NCBI GenBank assembly: GCA_030348385.1
Contig: JAUCFP010000006.1
Coordinates: forward strand, 3,747,501 to 3,811,500
Direction: 5' to 3'
Length of the DNA: 64,000 nucleotides
From: Cytobacillus sp. NJ13
GTDB taxonomy: Bacteria > Bacillota > Bacilli > Bacillales > Cytobacillaceae
In this document: piece by piece, positions 1-7,461 of the stretch
Position numbering within the stretch: the stretch's first letter is position 1
Layout of the letters: each line of letters opens with the position of its first letter
Notes under the pieces: generated by a model
Told to the model about the DNA's origin: nothing
Seen by the model: the letters and a program-made list of their open reading frames with translations, nothing else
The model's database searches: none
Translations under genes and position numbers: made by a program

Positions 1-194
1 AGGGAATACAGCTTACATCCACACAATCCCAGGAAGTTGCGGCAATTGCTGAAGAAACGTCAGCAGGCGCACAGGAGGTTTCTGCAGCCACTCAGCACCA
101 GACCGCTGTGATTGGCAATGTCGAAAAACTGGCCATCGAGCTTAAAGAACAGGCAGAAAAATTAAATAGCACAATTACTAAATTTAAACTATAA
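1..194 (+). CDS. methyl-accepting chemotaxis protein, C-terminal fragment
   Basis: The window opens inside this gene; the reading frame starts at base 3 and ends at TAA 192-194, leaving about 63 residues. The visible part contains EVAAIAEETSAGAQEVSAAT, the C-terminal helix of the chemoreceptor signalling hairpin just after the CheA/CheW tip, followed by a coiled-coil tail ending NSTITKFKL. No C-terminal CheR-binding pentapeptide is seen. In this family the domain controls the CheA kinase. The sensor half lies outside the window, so ligand and membrane topology are unknown. A hairpin terminator follows directly. Confidence 0.85.
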   Translation, partial: GIQLTSTQSQEVAAIAEETSAGAQEVSAATQHQTAVIGNVEKLAIELKEQAEKLNSTITKFKL

Positions 195-202
195 ACGTTT
201 TT

Positions 203-240
203 AAGGGAGCCCAAAATGCAGCTCCCTTTCTTTATATTTT
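203..240 (+). terminator. rho-independent terminator after the chemoreceptor gene
   Basis: AAGGGAGC (203-210) pairs perfectly with GCTCCCTT (221-228) around a 10-nt loop, followed by a T-rich tract. It separates the chemoreceptor gene from rpiB. Confidence 0.85.
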
Positions 241-308
241 CAAGGTTTTGTGTCAAAATAAGAGCATAATGTCAAAAATAAGCGGGCTTCAAACAGGAGG
301 GTTTCATA

Positions 309-749
309 ATGAAAATTGCAATTGCATCAGACCATGGCGGACTTAATCTCCGCGAAGAAATTAAAAGCCTAATGGATGAAATGGGCATTGAATATGAAGA
401 TTTCGGCTGTGAATGCGAAACTTCAGTAGATTATCCGGATTATGCATTGCCTGTTGCTGAAAAGGTAGCGGGCGGCGAATTCGACAAAGGCATTCTGATC
501 TGCGGGACTGGGATTGGCATGAGCATCTCTGCCAACAAAGTGAAGGGAATCCGCTGTGCGCTTGTGCATGATGTATTCAGTGCAAAAGCAACCCGTGAAC
601 ATAATGACAGCAACATCCTCGCTATGGGTGAACGAGTGATTGGCCCTGGCTTGGCTCGTGAGATTGCAAAAGTATGGCTTTCAACGGATTTTGAAGGCGG
701 CCGACATGAAAACCGTGTAGGAAAGATTACTGCTTACGAAACGAAGTGA
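309..749 (+). CDS. rpiB: ribose-5-phosphate isomerase B
   Basis: Interconverts ribose 5-phosphate and ribulose 5-phosphate in the non-oxidative pentose phosphate pathway (cytosolic). The 146-aa length is usual for the RpiB/LacAB family. Visible are the N-terminal IASDHGG phosphate-site motif, the catalytic cysteine and glycine-rich loop in [15 protein letters not shown], and the [12 protein letters not shown] segment. ATG 309 follows the ribosome site caggaggg. Orthologous to B. subtilis ywlF, which sits beside ywlG and glyA as here. ywlG follows 22 bp downstream, so the two are probably co-transcribed. Confidence 0.96.
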   Translation: MKIAIASDHGGLNLREEIKSLMDEMGIEYEDFGCECETSVDYPDYALPVAEKVAGGEFDKGILICGTGIGMSISANKVKGIRCALVHDVFSAKATREHNDSNILAMGERVIGPGLAREIAKVWLSTDFEGGRHENRVGKITAYETK

Positions 750-771
750 ATCTTCCGAAAGGGTGAGCATT

Positions 772-1338
772 TTGATTGAACAATGGAAAATAGAACTGGA
801 TACAATCATTCGTGAATTTAGCGAACAAGTTCCTTTAAGTGAAAAGCATATTCTTGTAGTGGGCTGCAGCACCAGTGAAGTAGCCGGGAAAAGAATAGGC
901 ACAGCTGGAACAGAACAAGTGGCTGAAATGATATTTGAGCGTCTGGACAAGCTTCGCCAGGATACCGGGGCAGCTCTGGCCTTTCAATGCTGTGAGCATT
1001 TGAACAGGGCACTCGTACTAGAGAGGTCTGTTGCCGAGGCAAAAAATCTGGATGAAGTGGCCGTCATACCTCACCGCACGGCCGGCGGCGCGATGGCAGC
1101 ATATGCCTATGAACACTTCAAAGACCCCGTCATGGTGGAGTTTATCAAGGCAGATGCCGGCATCGATATCGGCGACACACTGATCGGCATGCATCTGAAG
1201 CATGTAGCCGTTCCGATCAGGACCTCACAAAAATCAGTCGGCGAGGCCCACGTCACCATGGCCAAAACCAGGCCGAAACTGATCGGCGGGGAACGGGCAA
1301 TCTATGAACGAAACTCTGATAATGCATCGTGCAGGTAA
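772..1338 (+). CDS. ywlG: UPF0340/TIGR01440 family protein YwlG
   Basis: Conserved Firmicutes protein of unknown biochemical role (188 aa). Recognised by [21 protein letters not shown] near the N-terminus, [15 protein letters not shown] in the middle and the C-terminal [10 protein letters not shown] chose TTG 772 because GAAAGG (757-762) is correctly spaced for it; GTG 763 is in frame but almost touches that site. Its place between rpiB and glyA is the B. subtilis order, except that here about 2.4 kb with a sigma-factor module separates it from glyA. The C-terminus runs about 9 residues past the conserved end. Confidence 0.88.
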   Translation: MIEQWKIELDTIIREFSEQVPLSEKHILVVGCSTSEVAGKRIGTAGTEQVAEMIFERLDKLRQDTGAALAFQCCEHLNRALVLERSVAEAKNLDEVAVIPHRTAGGAMAAYAYEHFKDPVMVEFIKADAGIDIGDTLIGMHLKHVAVPIRTSQKSVGEAHVTMAKTRPKLIGGERAIYERNSDNASCR

Positions 1339-1402
1339 TAAAAGTTCAAGTAAAGCGGATCAGTTTTGCAGAAAAAACTTTGATAATAATCTGTCCATTA
1401 GC

Positions 1403-1432
1403 TGTCCCAATTGCCTAGCAATTGGGGCTTTA
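1403..1432 (+). terminator. terminator after ywlG
   Basis: CCCAATTGC and GCAATTGGG form a 9-bp stem with a 3-nt loop (about 1405-1425), followed by gctttatt. It ends the rpiB-ywlG unit. Confidence 0.75.
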
Positions 1433-1550
1433 TTCATTCCTATTAAATACTCAATTTCTTGTTCAGTTTCGCCACATCAGCCACCTATTCGGAGAGCAAA
1501 AGGAGATTTCTTGTACCGCGGGTCTGAACCGGAAGATCGGAAATCCAAGA

Positions 1551-1975
1551 GAATCAGTCCGAATCTAGAGCTGATTCGGACAGGAAAAGCTGAAAACAAG
1601 GGAACGAGTCCGAAGTTGAGGCACATTCGGACAGGATCAGCGGAAAACCAAGGGAACGAGTCCGAAGTTAAGGCACATTCGGACAGGATCAGCGGAAAAC
1701 TAAGGGAACGAGTCCGAAGTTAAGGCACATTCGGACAGGATCAGCTGAAAGCCAAGGGAACGAGTCCGAAGTTGAGGCACATTCGGACAGGATCAGCTGA
1801 AAACCAAGGGAATGAGTCCGAAGTTGAAGTGCATTCGGACAGGAAAAGTGAAAATCAGAGGGAACGAGTCCAAAGTTGAAGTACATTCGGACAGGGAAAG
1901 CGGAAATCAGAGGGAACGAGTCCGAAGTTAAAGCACAATCGGACAGGAAAAGCGGAAATCACAGGGAACGAGTAT
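1551..1975 (+). repeat. tandem array of 52-bp units, each with an inverted repeat
   Basis: Eight unit starts (GAACGAGTCC and variants) lie at 1602, 1654, 1706, 1758, 1810, 1862, 1914 and 1966, exactly 52 bp apart, preceded by one diverged unit from about 1551. Each unit carries GTCCGAA and TTCGGAC separated by about 11 bp, so each can fold as a small hairpin. Units differ at several positions. The open frame over this region (1304-1723) shows no protein-like composition and no ribosome site, so I treat the array as non-coding. A diverged array with the same period is at 60461-60660. Confidence 0.9.
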
Positions 1976-1977
1976 AT

Positions 1978-2033
1978 TGACAGGCGCCTACCCCATTTTA
2001 ACTAAAATTGGTATAGGTGCCTGTCACTTTTTT
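1978..2033 (+). repeat. hairpin repeat, left copy flanking the sigma module
   Basis: TGACAGGCGCCTA (1978-1990) pairs with TAGGTGCCTGTCA (2014-2026), one G-T pair, then a run of seven T. It resembles a rho-independent terminator. A close second copy in the same orientation lies at 3638-3691, on the other side of the sigma/anti-sigma genes. Confidence 0.85.
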
Positions 2034-2042
2034 TATGGAACG

Positions 2043-2070
2043 TGTAACATTCAGGAAGGAAGAACGTGTA
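2043..2070 (+). promoter_or_regulatory. putative autoregulated ECF-type promoter
   Basis: TGTAAC (2043-2048), a 16-bp spacer, then CGTGTA (2065-2070). The AAC-type -35 and CGT-type -10 match the usual architecture of ECF sigma promoters. It lies 39 bp upstream of the sigma gene start, as expected for autoregulation. Confidence 0.55.
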
Positions 2071-2108
2071 TATAGTGCAGCTTTTAAAAGTGAAGGGGGG
2101 AGAGACCG

Positions 2109-2642
2109 TTGAAGGAAAGCCGGCGGGATAGGCTGGATGATTTATACCGGCATTATGCCAGACCGCTTTATTACTATTTATATAAGATGTCAGGCTCCAA
2201 AGAAACAGCGGAAGATTTAACTCAGGAAACGTTCATTAAGGCAACGGTTTCTCTCTCTTTCTATAAGCAGGAAGATGTAAGGGCATGGCTATTCAAAGTA
2301 GCCAGAAACGCCTATTTGGATGAATGGCGGAAACGGCAGAGGAGATCTAAGATTCCCTTTGCCGGCTATTTATTTTCCAGAGATGAAATGACAAGTCCCT
2401 ATGGGCTGCCGGAGGATGAAGCATTAAATAAAGAATCGAAGAATAAAGTGGCAGATCTTATGAGCTTCCTGCCGGAACAGTACCGATCCATTTTATATTT
2501 AAGAGAATTTGAGTCTTTTAGCTATAGTGAGATCCAGGAGGCACTGGATCTATCAGAAAATCAAGTCAAGGTGACACTGCATCGGGCCCGGAAAAAGCTT
2601 GCACAGCTCGCCGATGAACAATGGAGGGAAAAACATGACTGA
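2109..2642 (+). CDS. ECF-family RNA polymerase sigma factor
   Basis: A 177-aa group 4 sigma factor that would direct RNA polymerase to a small regulon, probably envelope or stress related. Region 2 spans about residues 10-75 (DDLYRHYARPLYYYLYKMSG, AEDLTQETFIKA, VRAWLFKVARNAYLDEWRK). Region 4 spans about 115-168 (LPEQYRSILYLREF, then an HTH with YSEIQEALDLSENQVKV). TTG 2109 follows the strong site aagggggg. The stop overlaps the anti-sigma start by 8 bp, giving translational coupling. It interrupts the ywlG-glyA order and is bracketed by hairpin repeats. The specific ECF subgroup cannot be assigned by eye. Confidence 0.92.
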   Translation: MKESRRDRLDDLYRHYARPLYYYLYKMSGSKETAEDLTQETFIKATVSLSFYKQEDVRAWLFKVARNAYLDEWRKRQRRSKIPFAGYLFSRDEMTSPYGLPEDEALNKESKNKVADLMSFLPEQYRSILYLREFESFSYSEIQEALDLSENQVKVTLHRARKKLAQLADEQWREKHD

Positions 2643-3630
2643 CTGGAACAAAGACCGCGAAAAGAAAATCATGGCCAGATACCGATTTTCCTTAACTTTC
2701 AGAGTAATGAGGGTCATCGCTGCCTGTCTGCTTTTGTTCTGGGTTTATATGATGGCCGTGAATATATTATCCGATGCCGCCAATAGTGAAAAGAAGCATG
2801 TATTTTACAGCAAGGTAGCTCTTGATTGGAAGCATCCGAATCTATTTGAGGATTTTGGCGGTTTTGTTAATAAAGAACTAACTCCATTTCTGACACAAAA
2901 AATATCCTACCCGATTTCCCGCCAGATTGGCCGTGAATCACAAACAATCGGGGAGGTTCACATTGAGAAAAAACTGCTGAATTCTTATTCAACCTTAAAA
3001 ATCCAGAAATATGAGCCGCAAAACGAAAATATTTTCCGTTTCTCCCTGCCTGAAAATCCGAAAAGCGGAAAAAAGCTATCGGCTAATGAAAAATCAGGGG
3101 TGTGGACTTCACTTGAAAAAATACACGAGGGGACCGTGGCGGAAATGGCATTTTCCACACAGTCATTTATGACGCCGGAGGAGCTTCTGAACCTGTTAAA
3201 GCCCTATGACCTGGAAGTCCTGTGGATGCCGCTCTATACAGGGGAACTGAAGGAATTTCAGACGGGGTATGGCAGTGGAGGCACCTCAATTGAATTAACA
3301 TCCATTTACGGTCTGACTGGGGGAAGGGAAGCAGGAGAAGATTATATGTCAGAATCGAAATTGGCCCTTAATGAGGAATTTATGGATGAAAATAAAAAGA
3401 TGATGCTGAAACAGATGGAAAATCTGTTAAAAAATGAGTCTCAAGGCTATTATGAAAACTTTTTAGGGCTGGATCATCTGAAAGAACGTCATCAATATCT
3501 GCAAAAAAATGGCTTCACTGTCTATGGAGCAGTCGTTACCGGCCCGGTAAAAGAACTATTAAAGCTAAAAGAAGAAAAGCAAATACGTGCTCCATACCTT
3601 GGCGAAGTGAATTATTGGAACTGGGAATAA
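2635..3630 (+). CDS. membrane-anchored anti-sigma factor (Sigma_reg N/C-domain type)
   Basis: Predicted to hold the upstream ECF sigma factor at the membrane. ATG 2635 follows ggaggg and overlaps the sigma stop; an earlier in-frame ATG (2599) lacks a ribosome site. The 331-aa protein has a short basic cytoplasmic segment, one transmembrane helix at about residues 19-42 (AACLLLFWVYMMAVNIL within it) and a large extracellular part. The outer region looks like the two-domain 'sigma factor regulator N-terminal/C-terminal' architecture of Bacillus anti-sigmas, including VYGAVVTGPVKELLKL near the end. Family assignment is from memory of these domains; the role follows from position and topology. 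Confidence 0.78.
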   Translation: MTDWNKDREKKIMARYRFSLTFRVMRVIAACLLLFWVYMMAVNILSDAANSEKKHVFYSKVALDWKHPNLFEDFGGFVNKELTPFLTQKISYPISRQIGRESQTIGEVHIEKKLLNSYSTLKIQKYEPQNENIFRFSLPENPKSGKKLSANEKSGVWTSLEKIHEGTVAEMAFSTQSFMTPEELLNLLKPYDLEVLWMPLYTGELKEFQTGYGSGGTSIELTSIYGLTGGREAGEDYMSESKLALNEEFMDENKKMMLKQMENLLKNESQGYYENFLGLDHLKERHQYLQKNGFTVYGAVVTGPVKELLKLKEEKQIRAPYLGEVNYWNWE

Positions 3631-3637
3631 AAGGATG

Positions 3638-3691
3638 GTGACAGGCGCCTATGCCGCTCCATCAAACTGGTATAGGTGCCTGTCACTTTTT
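3638..3691 (+). repeat. hairpin repeat, right copy flanking the sigma module
   Basis: GTGACAGGCGCCTAT (3638-3652) pairs with ATAGGTGCCTGTCAC (3672-3686), followed by TTTTT. Same orientation and near-identical arms to 1978-2026. It starts 8 bp after the anti-sigma stop and probably serves as its terminator. Confidence 0.85.
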
Positions 3692-3806
3692 CGGAAAACA
3701 TGCTAAAATGAAAAAGAATTTTCACAAAAAGATCGATACATAAAATGGAGAGCATTTAAAAGGCTTTCCTTTATGAAAAGTGTGTTGGAAAAAAGGGAGG
3801 ATTCTT

Positions 3807-5048
3807 ATGAAGCATTTAGCACAGCAGGATGAGCAGGTTTTCAAGTCGATTCAAGAAGAATTAGGACGCCAGAGATCAAAGATTGAATTAATCGCTTCTG
3901 AAAACTTTGTCAGTGAAGCGGTAATGGAAGCACAAGGTTCTGTTTTAACAAACAAGTATGCTGAAGGCTATCCAGGCCGACGCTATTATGGCGGATGTGA
4001 ACATGTGGATGTAGTCGAAGATTTAGCACGTGACCGTGCGAAAGAAATTTTCGGAGCAGAGCATGTGAACGTGCAGCCGCACTCAGGTGCACAGGCAAAT
4101 ATGGCTGTATACTTCACTGTCCTGGAGCAGGGAGACACTGTTCTTGGCATGAATCTATCCCATGGCGGACATTTAACTCATGGCAGCCCTGTTAACTTCA
4201 GCGGGGTGCAGTACAATTTCGTCGAATATGGCGTGGATAAAGAAACACATCGCATCAATTATGATGATGTGCTCGAAAAGGCCCGTCAGCATAAGCCAAA
4301 ACTAATTGTAGCGGGTGCAAGTGCCTATCCGCGTGAAATTGACTTCAAGCGTTTCCGTGAAATTGCCGATGAAGTCGGTGCCATGCTGATGGTTGATATG
4401 GCTCATATTGCAGGCCTTGTAGCTGCTGGGCTTCATCAGAATCCGGTTCCGTTCGCGGACTTTGTTACAACTACTACGCACAAGACATTGCGCGGACCGC
4501 GCGGCGGCATGATCCTCTGCAAAGAAGAATATGCGAAGAAAATTGATAAATCCATTTTCCCTGGAATCCAGGGCGGTCCTTTAATGCACGTTATTGCGGC
4601 AAAAGCGGTTGCCTTCGGCGAAGCGCTTCAGGAAGAATTCAAAACATATGCAGGCAATATTATTTCTAATGCCAAAAAGCTGGCTGAAGCATTGCAGGCT
4701 GAAGGAATTGACCTTGTATCTGCAGGCACAGACAACCACTTGCTGTTAGTTGACCTCCGTTCCCTTGGTTTAACAGGGAAAGTAGCTGAGAAAGTACTTG
4801 ATGAGGTCGGCATTACAGTCAACAAAAACACGATTCCTTTCGATCCGGAAAGCCCATTCGTGACAAGCGGCATCCGCATCGGTACAGCGGCCGTTACGTC
4901 CCGCGGATTTGGCGAAAAAGAAATGCAGGAAATTGCATCCATCATTGCCTTCACACTTAAAAATCATGAAGATGAAGGGAAGCTTCAAGAAGCGGCTCAG
5001 CGCGTCGAAGCCTTAACAGGCAGTTTCACTTTATATCCTGAATATTAA
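3807..5048 (+). CDS. glyA: serine hydroxymethyltransferase
   Basis: PLP enzyme converting serine and tetrahydrofolate to glycine and 5,10-methylene-THF, the main one-carbon source. 413 aa, typical length. N-terminal [38 protein letters not shown], and the PLP-lysine motif [14 protein letters not shown] with Lys226 are present. ATG 3807 follows aaaagggagg; an upstream in-frame start at 3780 has no ribosome site. Normally next to ywlG in Bacillus, here separated by the sigma module. A terminator follows, so upp is transcribed separately. Confidence 0.97.
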   Translation: MKHLAQQDEQVFKSIQEELGRQRSKIELIASENFVSEAVMEAQGSVLTNKYAEGYPGRRYYGGCEHVDVVEDLARDRAKEIFGAEHVNVQPHSGAQANMAVYFTVLEQGDTVLGMNLSHGGHLTHGSPVNFSGVQYNFVEYGVDKETHRINYDDVLEKARQHKPKLIVAGASAYPREIDFKRFREIADEVGAMLMVDMAHIAGLVAAGLHQNPVPFADFVTTTTHKTLRGPRGGMILCKEEYAKKIDKSIFPGIQGGPLMHVIAAKAVAFGEALQEEFKTYAGNIISNAKKLAEALQAEGIDLVSAGTDNHLLLVDLRSLGLTGKVAEKVLDEVGITVNKNTIPFDPESPFVTSGIRIGTAAVTSRGFGEKEMQEIASIIAFTLKNHEDEGKLQEAAQRVEALTGSFTLYPEY

Positions 5049-5054
5049 TCAATC

Positions 5055-5084
5055 AGCCGGCCACAGCAAGAGGCCGGCTTTTCC
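5055..5084 (+). terminator. terminator after glyA
   Basis: AGCCGGCC (5055-5062) pairs with GGCCGGCT (5072-5079), followed by a short T-rich tract. Confidence 0.85.
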
Positions 5085-5123
5085 ATGTAAAAATGACTTT
5101 TCTTTTACAAAAGCGAATCATAG

Positions 5124-5152
5124 TTGCCGATGGAACTGTTTTTCTGTAAAAT
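5124..5152 (+). promoter_or_regulatory. putative SigA promoter for upp
   Basis: TTGCCG (5124-5129), 17-bp spacer, TAAAAT (5147-5152). Just downstream TTAGACGAA and TTCGACTAA form an imperfect inverted repeat in the leader. Confidence 0.5.
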
Positions 5153-5202
5153 TAGACGAAGTGTGGTTCGACTAATCTGCATATTGAAAAGGAGAGATAA
5201 TC

Positions 5203-5832
5203 ATGGCAAAGGTTTACGTTTTTGACCATCCATTAATTCAGCATAAGCTTACATACATTCGTGAAAAAAGTACGGGAACAAAGGAATTCCGTGAGCTTGT
5301 CGATGAAGTGGCAACACTTATGGCATTCGAAATCACCCGTGATATGCCATTAGAAGAAATTACAATTGAAACACCGGTCAGCACGATGAAGTCCAACGTA
5401 CTAGCAGGTAAGAAGATAGGAATTATCCCTATTCTGCGTGCGGGAATTGGAATGGTTGACGGCATTCTGAAGCTAATTCCAGCTGCAAAAGTGGGCCATA
5501 TCGGTTTATACCGCGACCCGGAAACACTGCAGCCGGTTGAATACTATGTAAAGCTTCCTAGTGATGTGGAAGAAAGAGATTTCATCGTGGTTGACCCAAT
5601 GCTTGCAACTGGCGGTTCCGCGATTGAAGCCATCCACTCTCTTAAAAAACGCGGAGGCAAAAATATTAAATTCATGTGCCTGATTGCCGCTCCTGAAGGG
5701 GTAGAAGCTGTACAAGAAGCTCACCCTGACGTTGACATCTATATCGCAGCATTAGATGAAAAATTGAACGAAAAAGGCTATATTGTTCCTGGTCTCGGCG
5801 ATGCAGGCGACCGTTTATTCGGAACGAAATAA
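5203..5832 (+). CDS. upp: uracil phosphoribosyltransferase
   Basis: Salvages uracil with PRPP to give UMP. 209 aa, the family norm. The PRPP-binding loop is visible as [15 protein letters not shown] at about residues 128-142, and the C-terminal uracil-binding [18 protein letters not shown] is complete. ATG 5203 follows aaaaggaga. Located between glyA and the ATP synthase region as in B. subtilis, but four further genes intervene before atp. It has its own promoter and terminator. Confidence 0.97.
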   Translation: MAKVYVFDHPLIQHKLTYIREKSTGTKEFRELVDEVATLMAFEITRDMPLEEITIETPVSTMKSNVLAGKKIGIIPILRAGIGMVDGILKLIPAAKVGHIGLYRDPETLQPVEYYVKLPSDVEERDFIVVDPMLATGGSAIEAIHSLKKRGGKNIKFMCLIAAPEGVEAVQEAHPDVDIYIAALDEKLNEKGYIVPGLGDAGDRLFGTK

Positions 5833-5897
5833 AAATTTTTACTATCACATTTTTTTCAAAAGAGATTTTAACAGTTCTGCTTTTAATAATATTATTG

Positions 5898-5935
5898 AAA
5901 AATGCACCTCTTTTAATTGGAGGTGCATTTTTCTG
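5898..5935 (+). terminator. terminator after upp
   Basis: AAAAATGCACCTC and GAGGTGCATTTTT form a 13-bp stem closed by a short AT-rich loop (5898-5933). Confidence 0.88.
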
Positions 5936-5985
5936 TGCTTTTCTAAAAAGGGGAGGGGAGAAGAGTGTCAGACTAAAGAAAATAA

Positions 5986-6306
5986 CATGGTTGATATGTT
6001 GGTGGTTGAGTGGGTGATGATGAGCAGAGGATTCTTTACAGTATTTATCAATATTTATGTTAAAAGTCTCTTTCCCCGCAAAGCTGGAAAAGTTATGATA
6101 GAGTATAGAAGAAATGGAAGTAGAATTCATGCTGAAATATAAGCGGTTAACATGCTGATGGTTGTATGGTTATATATAAAATGTTGATATATCAGTTTTT
6201 TAGTCTGTTTAATTGGTGTGGCATGGTTGAAGAAATGGCTTTATTGATGGAGTATCCACCGCAAAAATGTTGATGGTGGTTTTGTTGGCGGTTAGGTGGT
6301 TGGTCA
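5986..6306. repeat. GT-rich degenerate repeat region, family GGTTGATATGTTGGTGG
   Basis: The 480-bp gap between upp and the next gene holds no convincing gene. The clearest repeat is at 5989-6022 (GGTTGATATGTTGGTGG followed by ttgagtgggtgatg). Looser echoes occur near 6148 (GGTTAACATGCTGATGG) and 6268-6306 (AAATGTTGATGGTGG). Related copies are at 20324-20355 and 46033-46068. Confidence 0.6.
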
Positions 6307-6312
6307 TGGGTA

Positions 6313-6963
6313 ATGCCCAGCAGCGGCTGGGTGATCGGCAAGATACCAAGAAAGGTGCTGAGGACGTTGGCAAATCAGTATTTGACAATGAAGGAGCTTA
6401 AAGAGGCGCTTCCGGACATACCTGAGAATAGCTTAAAACGCTATTTACAGGAGCATACAGAATACATAAATTATCGGAAAGAACATAATCGCTATAAAAT
6501 CCAGGCTTCCGAAATTGAAAAGCTTAAATTCATCCGGAAGTTGTATTCAGATGGGTTAAAAAAAGAGGAAGTCACAGCAAAGCTTGAGGATGCGGGCATC
6601 CCAGTCATCATTACAGTGGAAGATGAGGAAGAAAGCAGCACCACCTCACTGGTGAATGTGAATTCCGAACTGACAGATATGAAGAAGCTGGTCAGCTTTC
6701 TTGTTCAGCAAAATGAACAGTCCCGTCTTACCCAGAATAAAATCAGAGAGCAAAACAAACAGCTGATTCATGAATTGCAGGAGCTTAAACAAACAATTGA
6801 AGATTTAAGAATGGCGCAGGAACAGGGATATGAAAAAGAGAGCGAGAAAGTCACTTCACTCTATGAAAAGCTGATGGCAACACAAAGGTCTGTCGAAGAA
6901 GTAGCCGGCGCACTGGAAGTTGAAAAAAGCAAAAGCATCTGGCAGAAGATATTTGGAAAGTAA
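6313..6963 (+). CDS. MerR-like HTH protein with long coiled coil (DUF3967/RacA-like layout)
   Basis: Probable DNA-binding protein of unknown role (up to 216 aa). The N-terminal third looks like a MerR-type winged helix (MKELKEALPDIPENSLKRYL, then a basic wing and SEIEKLKFIRKLYSDGLKKE). A Ser/Thr-rich linker follows, then heptad-rich coiled coil to the end. The C-terminus is a short amphipathic tail, KSIWQKIFGK. This recalls DUF3967 proteins and, loosely, the chromosome-anchoring protein RacA, whose gene lies in this neighbourhood in B. subtilis; identity is not established. The start is uncertain: ATG 6313 is the longest, while TTG 6367 has a better-spaced site (AGAAAGG, 6349-6355) and ATG 6388 is possible. 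Confidence 0.72.
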   Translation: MPSSGWVIGKIPRKVLRTLANQYLTMKELKEALPDIPENSLKRYLQEHTEYINYRKEHNRYKIQASEIEKLKFIRKLYSDGLKKEEVTAKLEDAGIPVIITVEDEEESSTTSLVNVNSELTDMKKLVSFLVQQNEQSRLTQNKIREQNKQLIHELQELKQTIEDLRMAQEQGYEKESEKVTSLYEKLMATQRSVEEVAGALEVEKSKSIWQKIFGK

Positions 6964-7050
6964 AGGTATGCCCAAATTGCAAGATTTAGGTTTAGACTGT
7001 TGTCTTCAGGGTATTGGCATAATGATTTTAAATACCTGGAGGTCGAATAA

Positions 7051-7290
7051 ATGAGAGCGTTAGCTGTATTAGAAGGAGCATTAATTGTCTGGATTATCAT
7101 TCTTCTGGGTTCATTAATGGGAACATTCTTTTCCGAAGGTGCTATCGCCGTGGTATTTAAACTGGCAGAAGGAAAAGGAATTCTGCTTACAGTATTATTA
7201 ATAGCCGCGACCATCACGGATATGTGGAGAGATAAGAAACGGGACCGTTTAATTCAGAAAGGGAAACTTGAACCGAATCAGCTGTTTTAA
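7051..7290 (+). CDS. small membrane protein of unknown function
   Basis: 79 aa with two predicted transmembrane helices (about residues 5-28 and 45-60) and a charged C-terminal tail (MWRDKKRDRLIQKGKLE). ATG 7051 follows cctggaggtcg, a clear ribosome site, and a hairpin terminator follows the stop, so the gene is probably real. No family is recognised. It starts 87 bp after the HTH/coiled-coil gene and may share its transcript. Confidence 0.7.
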   Translation: MRALAVLEGALIVWIIILLGSLMGTFFSEGAIAVVFKLAEGKGILLTVLLIAATITDMWRDKKRDRLIQKGKLEPNQLF

Positions 7291-7295
7291 TACAT

Positions 7296-7340
7296 AATAG
7301 CAGTAAGCCATCATAGATTTGATGGCTTATTATGTTTATT
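7296..7340 (+). terminator. terminator after the small membrane protein gene
   Basis: TAAGCCATCA (7304-7313) pairs with TGATGGCTTA (7320-7329); an outer ACATAATA/TATTATGT pairing extends the stem. Followed by a T-rich tract. Confidence 0.8.
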
Positions 7341-7382
7341 ATAATCTAAAAGAACTATTTTCTGAAAATACTAAAAACTATA

Positions 7383-7411
7383 TTGATAATCAAGTAAAAG
7401 ATAGATAATAT
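7383..7411 (+). promoter_or_regulatory. putative SigA promoter for the beta-lactamase-like gene
   Basis: TTGATA (7383-7388), 17-bp spacer, TAATAT (7406-7411), about 50 bp upstream of the TTG start. Confidence 0.6.
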
Positions 7412-7461
7412 TAATTATACAGAATATTGTATATTGGTTAATCTGTAAAGGAGATGAAGAT

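Noticed and set aside
1304..1723. 139-codon plus-strand open frame over the repeat array
   Set aside because: No ribosome site, starts inside ywlG, and the translation is merely the repeat (IRTG-AEN pattern) read as protein.
1551..1975. CRISPR array
   Set aside because: The 52-bp units are contiguous tandem repeats with internal palindromes; there are no unique spacers between identical repeats and no cas genes nearby.
5783..6142. 119-codon frame after upp
   Set aside because: Begins inside upp, crosses its terminator, has no ribosome site and covers the GT-rich repeat.
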